Below are positions 1-7,707 of a DNA stretch of 33,499 bases, piece by piece. Location: assembly GCA_020347665.1 (NCBI GenBank), contig CP070737.1:1514612-1548110 (forward strand), written 5' to 3'. The notes beneath the pieces are model-generated. The model saw only the letters and a list, made by a program, of their open reading frames with translations. It did no database searches and was not told where the DNA came from. This stretch comes from Nitrospiraceae bacterium. GTDB lineage: Bacteria > Nitrospirota > Thermodesulfovibrionia > Thermodesulfovibrionales > UBA6898. The position numbers and the translations under genes were made by a program. Positions within the stretch are counted from its first letter, which is position 1. Each line of letters opens with the position of its first letter.

Positions 1-53
1 TATAGATATACAGCACATCACCAAATCTGTACAATTGATACATTATTTGATTG

Positions 54-102
54 ATCCGTCTAACTTTGGAATACAGTTGTTCCAGCTTTGAAACAGACGG
101 AT
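54..102. repeat. Imperfect inverted repeat upstream of window's first gene
   Basis: ATCCGTCT at 54-61 pairs perfectly with AGACGGAT at 95-102, and inside it TGGAA (67-71) pairs with TTCCA (80-84). It sits in the first 214 bases, where I see no gene. There is no following T-run, so it is not an obvious terminator. Function unknown. Confidence 0.35.
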
Positions 103-214
103 AAATGAATTGTCCTTGTGGTGAAAAAAGCAGTAATTGGAAGAAGTACATGAAATAGCCCAAACAGGGCGTTTTACAACACCACAGGCAGTACAACCAA
201 ACGATGTAAGACGG

Positions 215-1060
215 CTAGCCGGAAATGAGCGAGCGAACCTTCTTTAGATTTTGCCGGTCATCTCTTTCTGTCTTTTTGGGGGTCTCAAGAATAACTGGTA
301 CCTGTAAAAAAAATGGATGATTCAGGAAAATCCGGAATCCTTTTTTCCCTATTTTCCCTCTCCCGATATGTTCATGTCTGTCTACCCCTGAGCCAAACCG
401 GCCTTTAGCGTCATTCAGATGTATCAGCCTGACCCTATTCTTTCCTAATGAGGATTCTATTTCTCCTGACAGAGCATCAACACTGATCTCTGATCTCAGA
501 TCATAGCCAGCAGCAAAGGCATGACAGGTATCGATACAAACACCTTTTATAAGACGCCCGGGGACCTGTTCTGTTATTTCAGCCAAATTTTCAATCCTCG
601 AAGTAATATCACCACGTTCTCCTGCCGTATTCTCCAATAAAAGCCCCGCCATCCACGTGCCGCGTCCAGCTACTTCATTGAGCCTGTCGACAGCCCTTTT
701 TCGTGCAGCTGCCGGATGATCTCCGGTGGCACTGCCGGTATGCAAGACAACATAGTCTGCACCGATTTCATCAGCTATGTGCATCTCCTGAACCATCATT
801 TCCACTGATCTGTTGACAAGACTAGTCTCTTTTGTAGCCAGATTAATAAGGTAAGATGTATGAATCACGACCGGAGAAATGTTATAAAGACGCCTGAGTT
901 TTTTAAATGCTTTAATATCTTTCGGATCCCGCTTTTTTACAGCCCAGCCTCTTGGATTATGAGAAAATATCTGCAGTGTTGTTGCACCGAGTTCCCTGGC
1001 TCTTTCCAAACTGCATGCAAGTCCTCCCGCAATTGAGGTGTGAACCCCTATCCGTCTCAT
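215..1060 (-). CDS. nfo: Endonuclease IV (AP endonuclease, Nfo)
   Basis: A 281-residue protein of the usual length for bacterial endonuclease IV, which cuts DNA 5' of abasic sites in base-excision repair using three metal ions in a TIM barrel. Recognisable family blocks run in order: GVHTSIAGGL at the N terminus, VIHTSYLINLA, the LLENTAG block with the metal-binding Glu, CIDTCHAFAAGYD, then HLNDAKGRFGSGVDRHEHIG with several metal-ligand His/Asp residues, and ILETP near the end. The start gives the expected MRRIGVHTS N terminus. It stands alone on the minus strand; the next minus-strand genes upstream (1142-1487) are separated by 81 bp. I see no truncation or missing ligand. Assignment is secure at family level. 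Confidence 0.95.
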   Translation of the reverse strand: MRRIGVHTSIAGGLACSLERARELGATTLQIFSHNPRGWAVKKRDPKDIKAFKKLRRLYNISPVVIHTSYLINLATKETSLVNRSVEMMVQEMHIADEIGADYVVLHTGSATGDHPAAARKRAVDRLNEVAGRGTWMAGLLLENTAGERGDITSRIENLAEITEQVPGRLIKGVCIDTCHAFAAGYDLRSEISVDALSGEIESSLGKNRVRLIHLNDAKGRFGSGVDRHEHIGRGKIGKKGFRIFLNHPFFLQVPVILETPKKTERDDRQNLKKVRSLISG

Positions 1061-1141
1061 GTGCTTATGATATTATAAGCACCCCTTACATAAAAATGTG
1101 TATGATTTTTCAACACGCTGTGCCGGAAAATCATCGCATCA

Positions 1142-1273
1142 TCAATGACTCCCTCCATGGATGAGGACTGGCAGACATCTTACACAGACATATTTCTCAT
1201 TACCTTCATGTACACAATGAAGATAAACCTTACCGTGTTCCGCAGTGCCACATACATAACAGTGTACTGACAT
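1142..1273 (-). CDS. 43-residue zinc-ribbon-like protein
   Basis: A short gene with four Cys in two pairs: the N terminus reads MSVHCYVCGTAEHGK (C-x2-C), and a second pair lies in YVCVRCLP, with extra His and Cys between (HCVHEG). That layout suggests a single zinc-binding knuckle. The start is supported by a GGAGG six bases upstream, placed inside the end of the DUF1858 gene, whose stop lies only one base away; translation of the two is probably coupled. I do not recognise a named family. Given the shared transcript it probably works with the DUF1858 protein and falls under the same FNR-type operator. It is too short for usual gene callers. Confidence 0.7.
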   Translation of the reverse strand: MSVHCYVCGTAEHGKVYLHCVHEGNEKYVCVRCLPVLIHGGSH

Positions 1274-1274
1274 G

Positions 1275-1487
1275 TTAATCCTCCAGTTCGTTTATTTCTT
1301 TAACAAGCTGATCGGGATCCAGATTGTGCATCATCGCGCCAAAAGCAATTGATTCCATATTAATTCCGGGACAGGTAAAACATCCCCCCCCAAAGTATTT
1401 CTGGATTATGTCCTTGGCGCCCGGTTTATCCCGTATTACATCTCCGATTACAGAGTCCCTCGTTATCATCTTTTTCGTATCTGTCAT
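1275..1487 (-). CDS. DUF1858 domain protein
   Basis: A 70-residue DUF1858 protein. The family motif is visible: ITRDSVIGDVIRDKPGAKDI, then GGGCFTCPG with the C-x2-C pair, and a C-terminal helix ending in a DPDQLVKEIN-type segment. DUF1858 proteins are small, often regulatory or Fe-S/NO-associated, and of uncertain function. A longer reading from 1517 exists, but AAAGGAG at 1494-1500 with six bases spacing points to the ATG at 1487 (MTDTKK...). It is followed by the 43-residue zinc-ribbon gene one base after its stop. A palindromic Crp/Fnr-type site lies 61 bp upstream of this start (1549-1564), matching a site upstream of the divergent membrane gene. Confidence 0.85.
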   Translation of the reverse strand: MTDTKKMITRDSVIGDVIRDKPGAKDIIQKYFGGGCFTCPGINMESIAFGAMMHNLDPDQLVKEINELED

Positions 1488-1548
1488 TTCTATCTCCTTT
1501 TTTGTCTTATATGTCACTCATAGTCTACGAGAAAAGGATTAACGTTGG

Positions 1549-1564
1549 TATGACCTACATCATA
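1549..1564. promoter_or_regulatory. Crp/Fnr-type palindromic operator, copy 1
   Basis: TATGACCTACATCATA: half sites TATGA and TCATA separated by six bases. The spacing between the conserved G and C is the same as in the FNR consensus TTGAT-N4-ATCAA. It lies 61 bp upstream of the DUF1858 start and differs by one base from copy 2 at 1729. A Crp/Fnr regulator is encoded 650 bp away. Confidence 0.6.
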
Positions 1565-1728
1565 GAAAAGCACAAAACGCAGAGCGCAGTGCGCATCCAG
1601 CCTACGCTCTCTAGCTCCGGCGGACAAGTGGGGCAAGGCGTAACGGGAAAAGACTGCTGCTTGCTTAACGCTTAACTCCATACACTCAAAAAATCTTCTA
1701 ACGTTCGTTTTATTCTATCACCTGGCCT

Positions 1729-1744
1729 TATGACCTGCATCATA
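1729..1744. promoter_or_regulatory. Crp/Fnr-type palindromic operator, copy 2
   Basis: TATGACCTGCATCATA, identical to copy 1 except for one central base, with the identical flank GAAAA downstream on the plus strand. It ends 58 bp before the ATG of the haem-copper-oxidase-like gene at 1803, mirroring the distance of copy 1 from the divergent DUF1858 gene. The 1518-1802 intergenic region holds these two sites and otherwise nothing I recognise. Confidence 0.6.
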
Positions 1745-1802
1745 GAAAAACAGGTAAAAACTGCGTTATTCTTAGGCAATATGAAAAACCGGGGGAAACA
1801 CT

Positions 1803-2210
1803 ATGGATAGATTTGCAAGAAACTTTATTGTTTTCAGTATTATGTATCTCGCTTTGGCATCACTCTTGGGAGTAGCGATGTTATGGTACCCATCGCTCAT
1901 GGCTTTGAAGTTTGTTCACTCCCATCTGAATATGCTTGGTTGGGTCTCTATGATGATCTACGGAGTGGGCTACCATATATTACCGCGTTTTTCAGGAAAG
2001 CCGCTCAGATATCCAAAAATTGGGGAAATTCAGTTCTGGACAGCAAACATCGGACTCATAGGAATGCTAGTTTTTTATACGATATATATTTATCATCCTG
2101 CTCTATCCTATAAAATCATCTCCGTAAGCTTTGGTGCTCTGGAAGTATTCTCGATTTTCCTGTTTATTTATAATATGCTTGCGACGCTGTTAATCGAGCA
2201 GGCAACATAA
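1803..2210 (+). CDS. Small haem-copper oxidase subunit I-like membrane protein
   Basis: A 135-residue integral membrane protein with about four hydrophobic segments (roughly residues 8-30, 40-62, 80-98, 103-128). The block KFVHSHLNMLGWVSMMIYGV carries H39 and H41, with H58 in the following GYHILPRFSG. This is the pattern seen in short proteins related to cbb3/NorB-type oxidase subunit I. Full oxidases have 12 or more helices and a full set of six His ligands, so this cannot be a complete oxidase; it may bind haem or a gas. An operator-like palindrome sits 58 bp upstream. It is convergent with the Crp/Fnr gene: stop codons abut at 2210/2211. A link to NO or O2 response is inference from the regulator and site. 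Confidence 0.75.
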   Translation: MDRFARNFIVFSIMYLALASLLGVAMLWYPSLMALKFVHSHLNMLGWVSMMIYGVGYHILPRFSGKPLRYPKIGEIQFWTANIGLIGMLVFYTIYIYHPALSYKIISVSFGALEVFSIFLFIYNMLATLLIEQAT

Positions 2211-2879
2211 CTATATCAAGGCCTTCAGGGAATCAATATCCTTTATTACCAGCTTACCGGATTGTACGGTAATGAATCCTTTCTTCGAGAATTTACTCAT
2301 TGTCCTGATAGATGTTTCTACCGTTGTACCAACCATCTCGGCAATATCCTGTTTGGTCAATTTCATATCTATCATAATGCCTCCGGGTACTTTTACCCCT
2401 GCCTTTTCTGACAGTTTCAAAAGAAGCGTTGCTATTCTTGATTCTACTTTTTCCAGAGCAATACTTTTGAGCATTTCGTGAGAACCTTTAATCCGGTCTC
2501 CTATGTTCATTGCAATGCAATACATCAGGTTCGGATATCTGTCCATGATTTTCAAAAGACTGTTCCTTGAAATCTTGTAGACGCCGGTATCCTCCATTGC
2601 CACTGCATTGGCCGGATAGGGAAATCCCCGCAGAACTGCAATTCCACCAAAAATATCCATTGGCGAAATAACCTCTAAAATTATCTCTTTTCCTTCCTGG
2701 GAAAGCTTAGTAATTTTCACCTTTCCTTTAGCAACAATATATAACCAATCAGATGGATCACCTTCTGAAAAAATGCTTTCCTTTTTTTTGAATGTCTCCT
2801 TGAGCAGGTAAGGATATATTTCCTCTGCTTCTTTCTCATTGAGACTGTTGAATATGGAAACTTCGCTTATGTTAAACAT
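2211..2879 (-). CDS. Crp/Fnr family transcriptional regulator
   Basis: A 222-residue regulator of usual length. The N-terminal cyclic-nucleotide-type beta barrel spans about residues 10-125 (FSEGDPSDWLYIVAKGKVKI, then the ISPMDIFGGIAVLRG block), followed by a dimerisation helix and a winged helix-turn-helix around 170-200 (LTKQDIAEMVGTTVETSIR). There is no N-terminal cysteine cluster of the FNR [4Fe-4S] type, so the effector is unlikely to be O2 sensed through such a cluster. Haem, NO or a nucleotide are possible. The two palindromes at 1549 and 1729 fit the DNA recognition of this superfamily and are its most likely local targets. Confidence 0.92.
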   Translation of the reverse strand: MFNISEVSIFNSLNEKEAEEIYPYLLKETFKKKESIFSEGDPSDWLYIVAKGKVKITKLSQEGKEIILEVISPMDIFGGIAVLRGFPYPANAVAMEDTGVYKISRNSLLKIMDRYPNLMYCIAMNIGDRIKGSHEMLKSIALEKVESRIATLLLKLSEKAGVKVPGGIMIDMKLTKQDIAEMVGTTVETSIRTMSKFSKKGFITVQSGKLVIKDIDSLKALI

Positions 2880-3055
2880 GACGACATACGATACTCTCTT
2901 TCCACCTTGCGGTTTTTTTCGGCTATTTCATGAAATATAAGGAAAAATGGCCGAAATAATACAATAAATATGCTGCTGAGAACAATATGTGCAGAATAAT
3001 CATATATTATTATAGTTTCTAAAGTTAGAATTTATAAATTATTTAATTATTTTCC

Positions 3056-3085
3056 TTGACAATTGAATAAAAGTTTGATTATATA
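3056..3085 (+). promoter_or_regulatory. Sigma70-type promoter for candidate small RNA
   Basis: TTGACA at 3056-3061, an 18-base spacer, and TATATA at 3080-3085, in a very A+T-rich stretch. The consensus -35 element makes this one of the best promoter matches in the window. Only about 30 bases separate its expected start site from the terminator stem. Confidence 0.5.
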
Positions 3086-3090
3086 TAATT

Positions 3091-3154
3091 GTTAAGCGCC
3101 TCGTTACCTCCCCTAAGCTGCTGTCCACATCCCACGGGCAGCAGCATTTTTTTT
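3091..3154 (+). ncRNA. Candidate ~60-nt small RNA with intrinsic terminator
   Basis: A consensus promoter (3056-3085) reads into about 25 unstructured bases and then directly into a strong terminator hairpin. No ORF with a ribosome site fits in between. The unstructured part contains ACCTCCCC (3106-3113), which is complementary to Shine-Dalgarno sequences, a common seed type in bacterial trans-acting small RNAs. The 3' end overlaps the stop codon of the minus-strand DUF362 gene, so it is also antisense to that mRNA's tail. No known RNA family recognised. Confidence 0.4.
3117..3154 (+). terminator. Rho-independent terminator
   Basis: GCTGCTGTCC (3117-3126) pairs with GGGCAGCAGC (3136-3145), a 10-bp stem with one G-U pair and a 9-base loop. 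It is followed by A and eight T residues (3147-3154). Reading on the minus strand there is no T-run after the stem, so it works for plus-strand transcription only. Confidence 0.8.
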
Positions 3155-4271
3155 AAGATTCTACCAATTCATAGGCACTGCTGCCAAGACCAAGACGTTC
3201 CGCCTCTTCAACCTGCATCATATAAGGCTTTTTATGTAATGTCATTAAAATATCCTCACCCTCACGCACCTTTTTATCCTGCGCATACGAGCCGGGTAGT
3301 GGTGATGAGCTTCGCAGCATATCAATACTGGCCTTTTCGATAGCTACAATATCTTCAGATATGAGGATACCTAAATCCTGGATTATTGGAACATCTGCGG
3401 TTGGCATGCAGTCACATTCAGGCTGAATTTCAGTAAGTACATTTATAAAAATTATTTTTTTATCCCCAAAAGTACCCATCACAGCCCGTGCCGCCTCTGC
3501 AAGAGAATGCATGAATCGCTCTTCATCGCCGGGGAGGGATATCGATTCGGATTGACAAACACGCTCACACCGTCCACACCGCCAGCAGGTATCGCCGTCC
3601 CAGGCAAGTTCCTCATTCTGAAACACAAGGGCGTCAAGCGGGCAGATATCACTGCATTGATAACAGAGCTCACATTTTTCCGGGTCCCATATCAGCTCGC
3701 CTTCACCAAAGGTATGCATGGTACCTCTTCCACATCTCCATCCGCACGTGCGATGATAACCGCTCACGCATCCCATAGCAAGGTTCTTGATGGCTCCAGC
3801 ATATCCGGAATTGATATGTCCTTTCACGTGAGAACAGACAACCATTGCCGGAACATCATGAATGACAGAGGCAACGGCAATCTCCCCGATAATCTCTCCT
3901 GCCTTAATCATAATATTGTCAGTTCCATAGAGCCCATCCGCTAGTATCACCGGGGCATTGACGGAGAGATGATTAATACCATGCTGATTCGCAACCTCCA
4001 GATAGTCCAGGCCCATTATGCGAACAGTGTCCGTAACAAAGGGTTTGGCACCGATTCTTCTGAGCGCATCGGTAACCTTTCTGAGAAAAACCGGTCTGAT
4101 AATGCGATGGGCTCCCTCAGAGCCAAAATGGGTTTTTATCGCAACCCATTCATCAGGGCTGAAATAATTCATCAGACCTATTTCCTTCAATAGCTGTTCA
4201 AGCTTACCCGGCATACTATCACCATATTTCCATTTCCTGGCCCGGGCCGATGCAAAGTAGACTTTTGCCAT
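3153..4271 (-). CDS. DUF362 domain protein with two [4Fe-4S] ferredoxin motifs
   Basis: A 372-residue cytoplasmic DUF362 protein. The N-terminal DUF362 domain (about 30-190) shows VAIKTHFGSEGAHR and the CSHVKGHINSGYAGAIKNLAMG block. A bacterial ferredoxin insert follows, with C200, C203, C206, C210 (CELCYQCSDICP) and C229, C232, C235, C239 (CWRCGRCERVCQ), each C-x2-C-x2-C-x3-C and so two [4Fe-4S] clusters. Members are widespread in anaerobes and the function is not established; an electron-transfer or metal-centre role is plausible. No signal peptide. It is flanked by a candidate small RNA downstream and a 138-bp gap upstream, so it is probably monocistronic. Confidence 0.9.
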   Translation of the reverse strand: MAKVYFASARARKWKYGDSMPGKLEQLLKEIGLMNYFSPDEWVAIKTHFGSEGAHRIIRPVFLRKVTDALRRIGAKPFVTDTVRIMGLDYLEVANQHGINHLSVNAPVILADGLYGTDNIMIKAGEIIGEIAVASVIHDVPAMVVCSHVKGHINSGYAGAIKNLAMGCVSGYHRTCGWRCGRGTMHTFGEGELIWDPEKCELCYQCSDICPLDALVFQNEELAWDGDTCWRCGRCERVCQSESISLPGDEERFMHSLAEAARAVMGTFGDKKIIFINVLTEIQPECDCMPTADVPIIQDLGILISEDIVAIEKASIDMLRSSSPLPGSYAQDKKVREGEDILMTLHKKPYMMQVEEAERLGLGSSAYELVES

Positions 4272-4409
4272 ATATCCCCCTCTAAAATTAAATCCGAAAC
4301 CTGCCTGCCTGCAGGCGAATTCTAAAATCCCAAATATCCTATAGCAATCAGTATCTTATTGTATGCTACCAAAATTTTGCCGCTGATTCCATTGATACAT
4401 CCTGACCGA

Positions 4410-5234
4410 TCATGATTCTGACAGGCTTTTGTCATACAACTCTTTTTTACTTATCCTATATTCCTCGCCAATTCGCTTAACCGCTTCCTTTCTACTAAGC
4501 CCTTTCTTCATGAGTGAACGGATTTCTTCCAGGGCATCTTCAATGTTGAGTCGTCCATTTCCCGTCCTGCCTTCCAGTACCACGACATATTCCCCGGTAA
4601 TTTTGGACTGTTCAAGATACTCTTGTATCTCTAAGAGATCTCCCCTGATAATTTCCTCAAATAATTTTGTCATCTCCTTGACGAGCACAGCTCGCCTTTT
4701 TCCAAAGATTTCCACCATATCAGCAATAGACTGCAGTATACGGTGAGGTGCCTCGTACAATACCAGTGTTCGCTTCTCAAGACTCAGTTCCTTTAACACT
4801 TTCATTCTCTGAGACTGTTTTGGCGGAAGAAAACCCATAAAAAGAAATTCATCAGTTGAAAAACCTGAGATAGAAAGTGCTGTTATACAAGCCGTGGGCC
4901 CTGGCACAGGCACTATGGAAACCCCGTTCTCTATTGCCTTCATAACCAATACCATTCCCGGATCTGATATGCCCGGCGTTCCTGCATCAGATATAAGCGC
5001 GACCGACTGCCCGGATTTGAGCCTGCTGAGCACCTCTTCCGCCTTTGTTTTTTCCTTTCCTCCCCAATAGCTTATCAAGGGTTTTGATATTTCATAATGA
5101 TTCAGCAGTTTCAGGGAATGCCGGGTATCTTCGGCAGCAATAACATCCACTTCTTTCAAAACCTTTAAGGCACGTAATGTAATGTCTTCAAGGTTTCCGA
5201 GGGGCGTAGCAACGATATAAAGAATGCCTTTCAC
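4410..5234 (-). CDS. rsmI: 16S rRNA 2'-O-ribose C1402 methyltransferase
   Basis: A 274-residue RsmI, the SAM-dependent enzyme that 2'-O-methylates C1402 in the decoding centre of 16S rRNA. Tetrapyrrole-methylase-fold motifs are clear: LYIVATPLGNLEDITLRAL at the N terminus, AEDTRHS, LISDAGTPGISDPG, VPVPGPTA, and LVLYEAPHRI. The length is normal, including the C-terminal helical domain (SRKEAVKRIGEEYRISKKELY). It is the last gene of a tight minus-strand operon: its ATG overlaps the stop of the secreted-protein gene by four bases, so it is probably translationally coupled to nadE and the two small genes. Confidence 0.96.
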   Translation of the reverse strand: MKGILYIVATPLGNLEDITLRALKVLKEVDVIAAEDTRHSLKLLNHYEISKPLISYWGGKEKTKAEEVLSRLKSGQSVALISDAGTPGISDPGMVLVMKAIENGVSIVPVPGPTACITALSISGFSTDEFLFMGFLPPKQSQRMKVLKELSLEKRTLVLYEAPHRILQSIADMVEIFGKRRAVLVKEMTKLFEEIIRGDLLEIQEYLEQSKITGEYVVVLEGRTGNGRLNIEDALEEIRSLMKKGLSRKEAVKRIGEEYRISKKELYDKSLSES

Positions 5235-5479
5235 TGGACATTGAGCAACTTTCTGAGTTTACTGTCAATGTGGATGATCTCATTCAGATTGTCACCGGTA
5301 AGGTCCCAGGAGTATTTTCCCGCCGTGCTTCTTTTCAGCTTGATTTTTACCGGTTTACCCGGATGTATATGCCGCAGTTCTGGTTTCTTTTCGAATTGAA
5401 AGTCCTCATGTTCTGCCGCGAATGCCAGGGAAAAAGCAAGAATCGATGATACCAGTACAATGATCTTCAGTTTGTTCAT
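5231..5479 (-). CDS. Small secreted/periplasmic protein, unknown function
   Basis: An 82-residue protein with a clear Sec signal peptide: positive N terminus (MNKLK), hydrophobic core (IIVLVSSILAFSLAF), and an AFA-A cleavage site near residue 22. The mature part is about 60 residues, charged, with an HPGKPVKIKLKR block and a YSWDLTGDN segment. No cysteines and no family I can name. It overlaps the upstream zinc-ribbon gene by one base and rsmI by four. That tight coupling argues it is real despite its size, but a secreted product between nadE and rsmI does not reveal a shared function. Confidence 0.75.
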   Translation of the reverse strand: MNKLKIIVLVSSILAFSLAFAAEHEDFQFEKKPELRHIHPGKPVKIKLKRSTAGKYSWDLTGDNLNEIIHIDSKLRKLLNVQ

Positions 5480-5664
5480 CAGTATTGCGTTCCTTTCTTT
5501 GGCTTAAATAATTTCACAGGCGATTCCTGCCAGCCGATATCATATGATTGCCCGCAGTTTGGACAGATGAGCCGTATGGAGACTTCCGTATCGTCCCTCT
5601 TATGAAAAGAAACATGAAATCCTCTTTCATACTCGCAACTCAAACAAATCCTGAAATCTTCCAT
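5479..5664 (-). CDS. 61-residue zinc-ribbon protein
   Basis: A small cytoplasmic protein with two C-x2-C knuckles: CLSC near residue 8 and CPNC near residue 35 (RLICPNCGQSYDIGW), the usual four-Cys zinc ribbon. I do not recognise a named family. It starts on the last base of the nadE stop and its own stop shares a base with the next start, so it lies inside the nadE-rsmI operon. A nucleic-acid or protein-binding role is the default guess only. Confidence 0.7.
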   Translation of the reverse strand: MEDFRICLSCEYERGFHVSFHKRDDTEVSIRLICPNCGQSYDIGWQESPVKLFKPKKGTQY

Positions 5665-7400
5665 CAGAAACTCCTATATTTGTTTGTAATGGGAAAACGT
5701 CGGTCCCTACCAAATGCCCTGCCACTTATTTTTATACCCGGAGGTGCCTGTCGTCTTTTATACTCGCTCTGGTCAATCATACGAATTACTTTCTGTGTGC
5801 ACTCATCCTGAAAACCAATTTTTCGAATATCTTCAAAGCTCATCTCATCCTCAATATACGCTTTTAAAATGGGATCCAGTTCAGGATACGGAGGAAGCGT
5901 ATCAGTGTCCCGTTGGTCATGTTTAAGCTCTGCTGTTGGTTCTTTCCTGAGCACCCTGTTCGGGATCACACGATATTCCCCTTGCGAGTTCCTCCACGCA
6001 CAGAGGTCGTATACAAGTGTCTTTGATACATCCTTTATCACTGCAAACCCCCCGGCCATGTCACCGTACAGTGTAGCATAACCGACACTCATTTCCGATT
6101 TATTACCAGTTGCAAGTACCAGCCATCCAAATTTATTAGAAAACGCCATGAGCAGATTTCCCCGTATCCTGGCCTGCAGATTTTCCTCGGTTGCATCAGG
6201 TGGATACTCCCTGAATTCCTTTTTCAGCACCTTGAAGTATCCATCAAAAATCCCGTCAATAGGCAGCTCTTTTACAGATATCCCGAGATTCTGAGCGAGA
6301 GCAAAAGCATCCTCCCTGCTTTCTTTAGAAGTGTACTGCGAAGGCATAAAAAGACCATTCACCCGTTCTTTTCCGATTGCATCGACTGACAGCACTGCTA
6401 CAAGCGACGAGTCGATTCCTCCGCTCAGTCCGATGACAACGCCGGGGAAGTCATTCTTGCGGACATAGTCTGCCGTCCCCAACATGAGTGCTCTGTAAAT
6501 TTCTTCTGTACTGCTCAGAAACGGACTGACACGCGGGCGTACAGTACGACGCCCGCTCTTTTGCAATCGCATTGGTAGAGAAATGGTTTGAACAGGCTTC
6601 GTACTTTTTTTGTCGACTGACGCAGAAATATCCTTTTTTACTTTCCGGTCTTTTCTCGCTGCTCCGATATCAATATCAACAACAAGCAAATCTTCCTCAA
6701 ACTGTTTTCCCCGTGCTATCATATTCCCGGTATGGTCATATACCATACTAAAACCGTCAAAGACCAGTTCATCCTGACCGCCGACCGCATTCAGATATGC
6801 AATAACAAAGTGCTTTTCTGCTGCCCACTGCCTGAGCATTTCCTCCCGTTTCTGAGGTTTCCCCCTTTCATAAGGAGAAGCATTGATATTAATAATTATA
6901 TCTGCATTAGAACGCGAGAGTGTATGAAGCGGTCCATTCCTGTGCCAGATATCCTCACAAACTGTTACACCTACTTTTATACCATCAAAATCATAAAGCG
7001 GGAGCCTTTTACCAGCTATAAAATACCGGTGTTCGTCGAAAACCCCATAATTCGGAAGGATTATCTTATGATATGAGTCAATAATTTTGCGGTCGGAAAC
7101 AATAGCAGCAGCATTGTGTATATTCTTTCCCCGGCTCTCGTCAACAAATCCAATTATGGCTGTAATGTCCTGAATAGCAGAACTCAGCCTCTCAACCTCT
7201 GAAATATTATCAGCAATAAACTGACGTTTCAGCACTAAATCTTCAGGAGGATATCCGGTCACTACAAGCTCCGGGAATGCAACAAGATCGGCCTGGCAGC
7301 GTTTCGCTTTCCTGATGTACTCAGAAATCTTCCTGCTGTTTCCACGCAGGTCACCAACAGTAGAATTCATCTGTGCAAGTGCCAAACGTAATATTTTCAT
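5664..7400 (-). CDS. nadE: Glutamine-dependent NAD+ synthetase
   Basis: A 578-residue two-domain enzyme that amidates nicotinate adenine dinucleotide to NAD+ with ATP and glutamine. The N-terminal nitrilase-type glutaminase domain (about 1-270) has the catalytic triad E44 (FPELVVTGYPPEDL), K112 (HKIILPNYGVFDE) and C148 (VTVCEDIW). The C-terminal synthetase domain has the ATP-pyrophosphatase loop SGGIDSS at 326-332, then ATGNKSEMSVGYATLYGDMAGG and PPYPELDPIL. The length matches bacterial glutamine-dependent NadE. It is the first gene of a four-gene overlapping operon (zinc ribbon, secreted protein, rsmI). No oddity seen. Confidence 0.96.
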   Translation of the reverse strand: MKILRLALAQMNSTVGDLRGNSRKISEYIRKAKRCQADLVAFPELVVTGYPPEDLVLKRQFIADNISEVERLSSAIQDITAIIGFVDESRGKNIHNAAAIVSDRKIIDSYHKIILPNYGVFDEHRYFIAGKRLPLYDFDGIKVGVTVCEDIWHRNGPLHTLSRSNADIIININASPYERGKPQKREEMLRQWAAEKHFVIAYLNAVGGQDELVFDGFSMVYDHTGNMIARGKQFEEDLLVVDIDIGAARKDRKVKKDISASVDKKSTKPVQTISLPMRLQKSGRRTVRPRVSPFLSSTEEIYRALMLGTADYVRKNDFPGVVIGLSGGIDSSLVAVLSVDAIGKERVNGLFMPSQYTSKESREDAFALAQNLGISVKELPIDGIFDGYFKVLKKEFREYPPDATEENLQARIRGNLLMAFSNKFGWLVLATGNKSEMSVGYATLYGDMAGGFAVIKDVSKTLVYDLCAWRNSQGEYRVIPNRVLRKEPTAELKHDQRDTDTLPPYPELDPILKAYIEDEMSFEDIRKIGFQDECTQKVIRMIDQSEYKRRQAPPGIKISGRAFGRDRRFPITNKYRSF

Positions 7401-7707
7401 TGTAAGGTCCCCTGCCTAAGTAAATGATAAGAAAAAGCACCTGCTTTGTAAACCCCGAACCACAGACATAGGTGACGTGGCTGTGTGGCTCTTCAGGACT
7501 TAATTGATTAGTTATTCATGTACATATCGGTAGACACGTGTGGATTATCGAGTACACAGGGAAGAACCGCCTCGAGTGAGTTTTTTCCCCTGTTCTTATC
7601 ACGGAATCGGCATGAGAAAGTCAGGAACAGCATTCACATGAGCTGTATATCACAAAAGAAGAATCCGGGAATTACACATACGTTCTGCCTTAAGCCAGCA
7701 AAAATCA
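7401..7707. other. Intergenic region, nothing recognised
   Basis: Between the start of nadE and the stop of the zinc-ribbon gene at 7708. I see no ORF with a credible ribosome site, no tRNA and no clear terminator. The nadE promoter should lie near its 7401 end. Confidence 0.4.

Noticed and set aside
4300..4325. GCCTGCAGGC palindrome between DUF362 and rsmI
   Set aside because: A perfect 10-bp palindrome, but it has no loop, no T-run and no second copy nearby; probably incidental or a fragment of an intergenic repeat.
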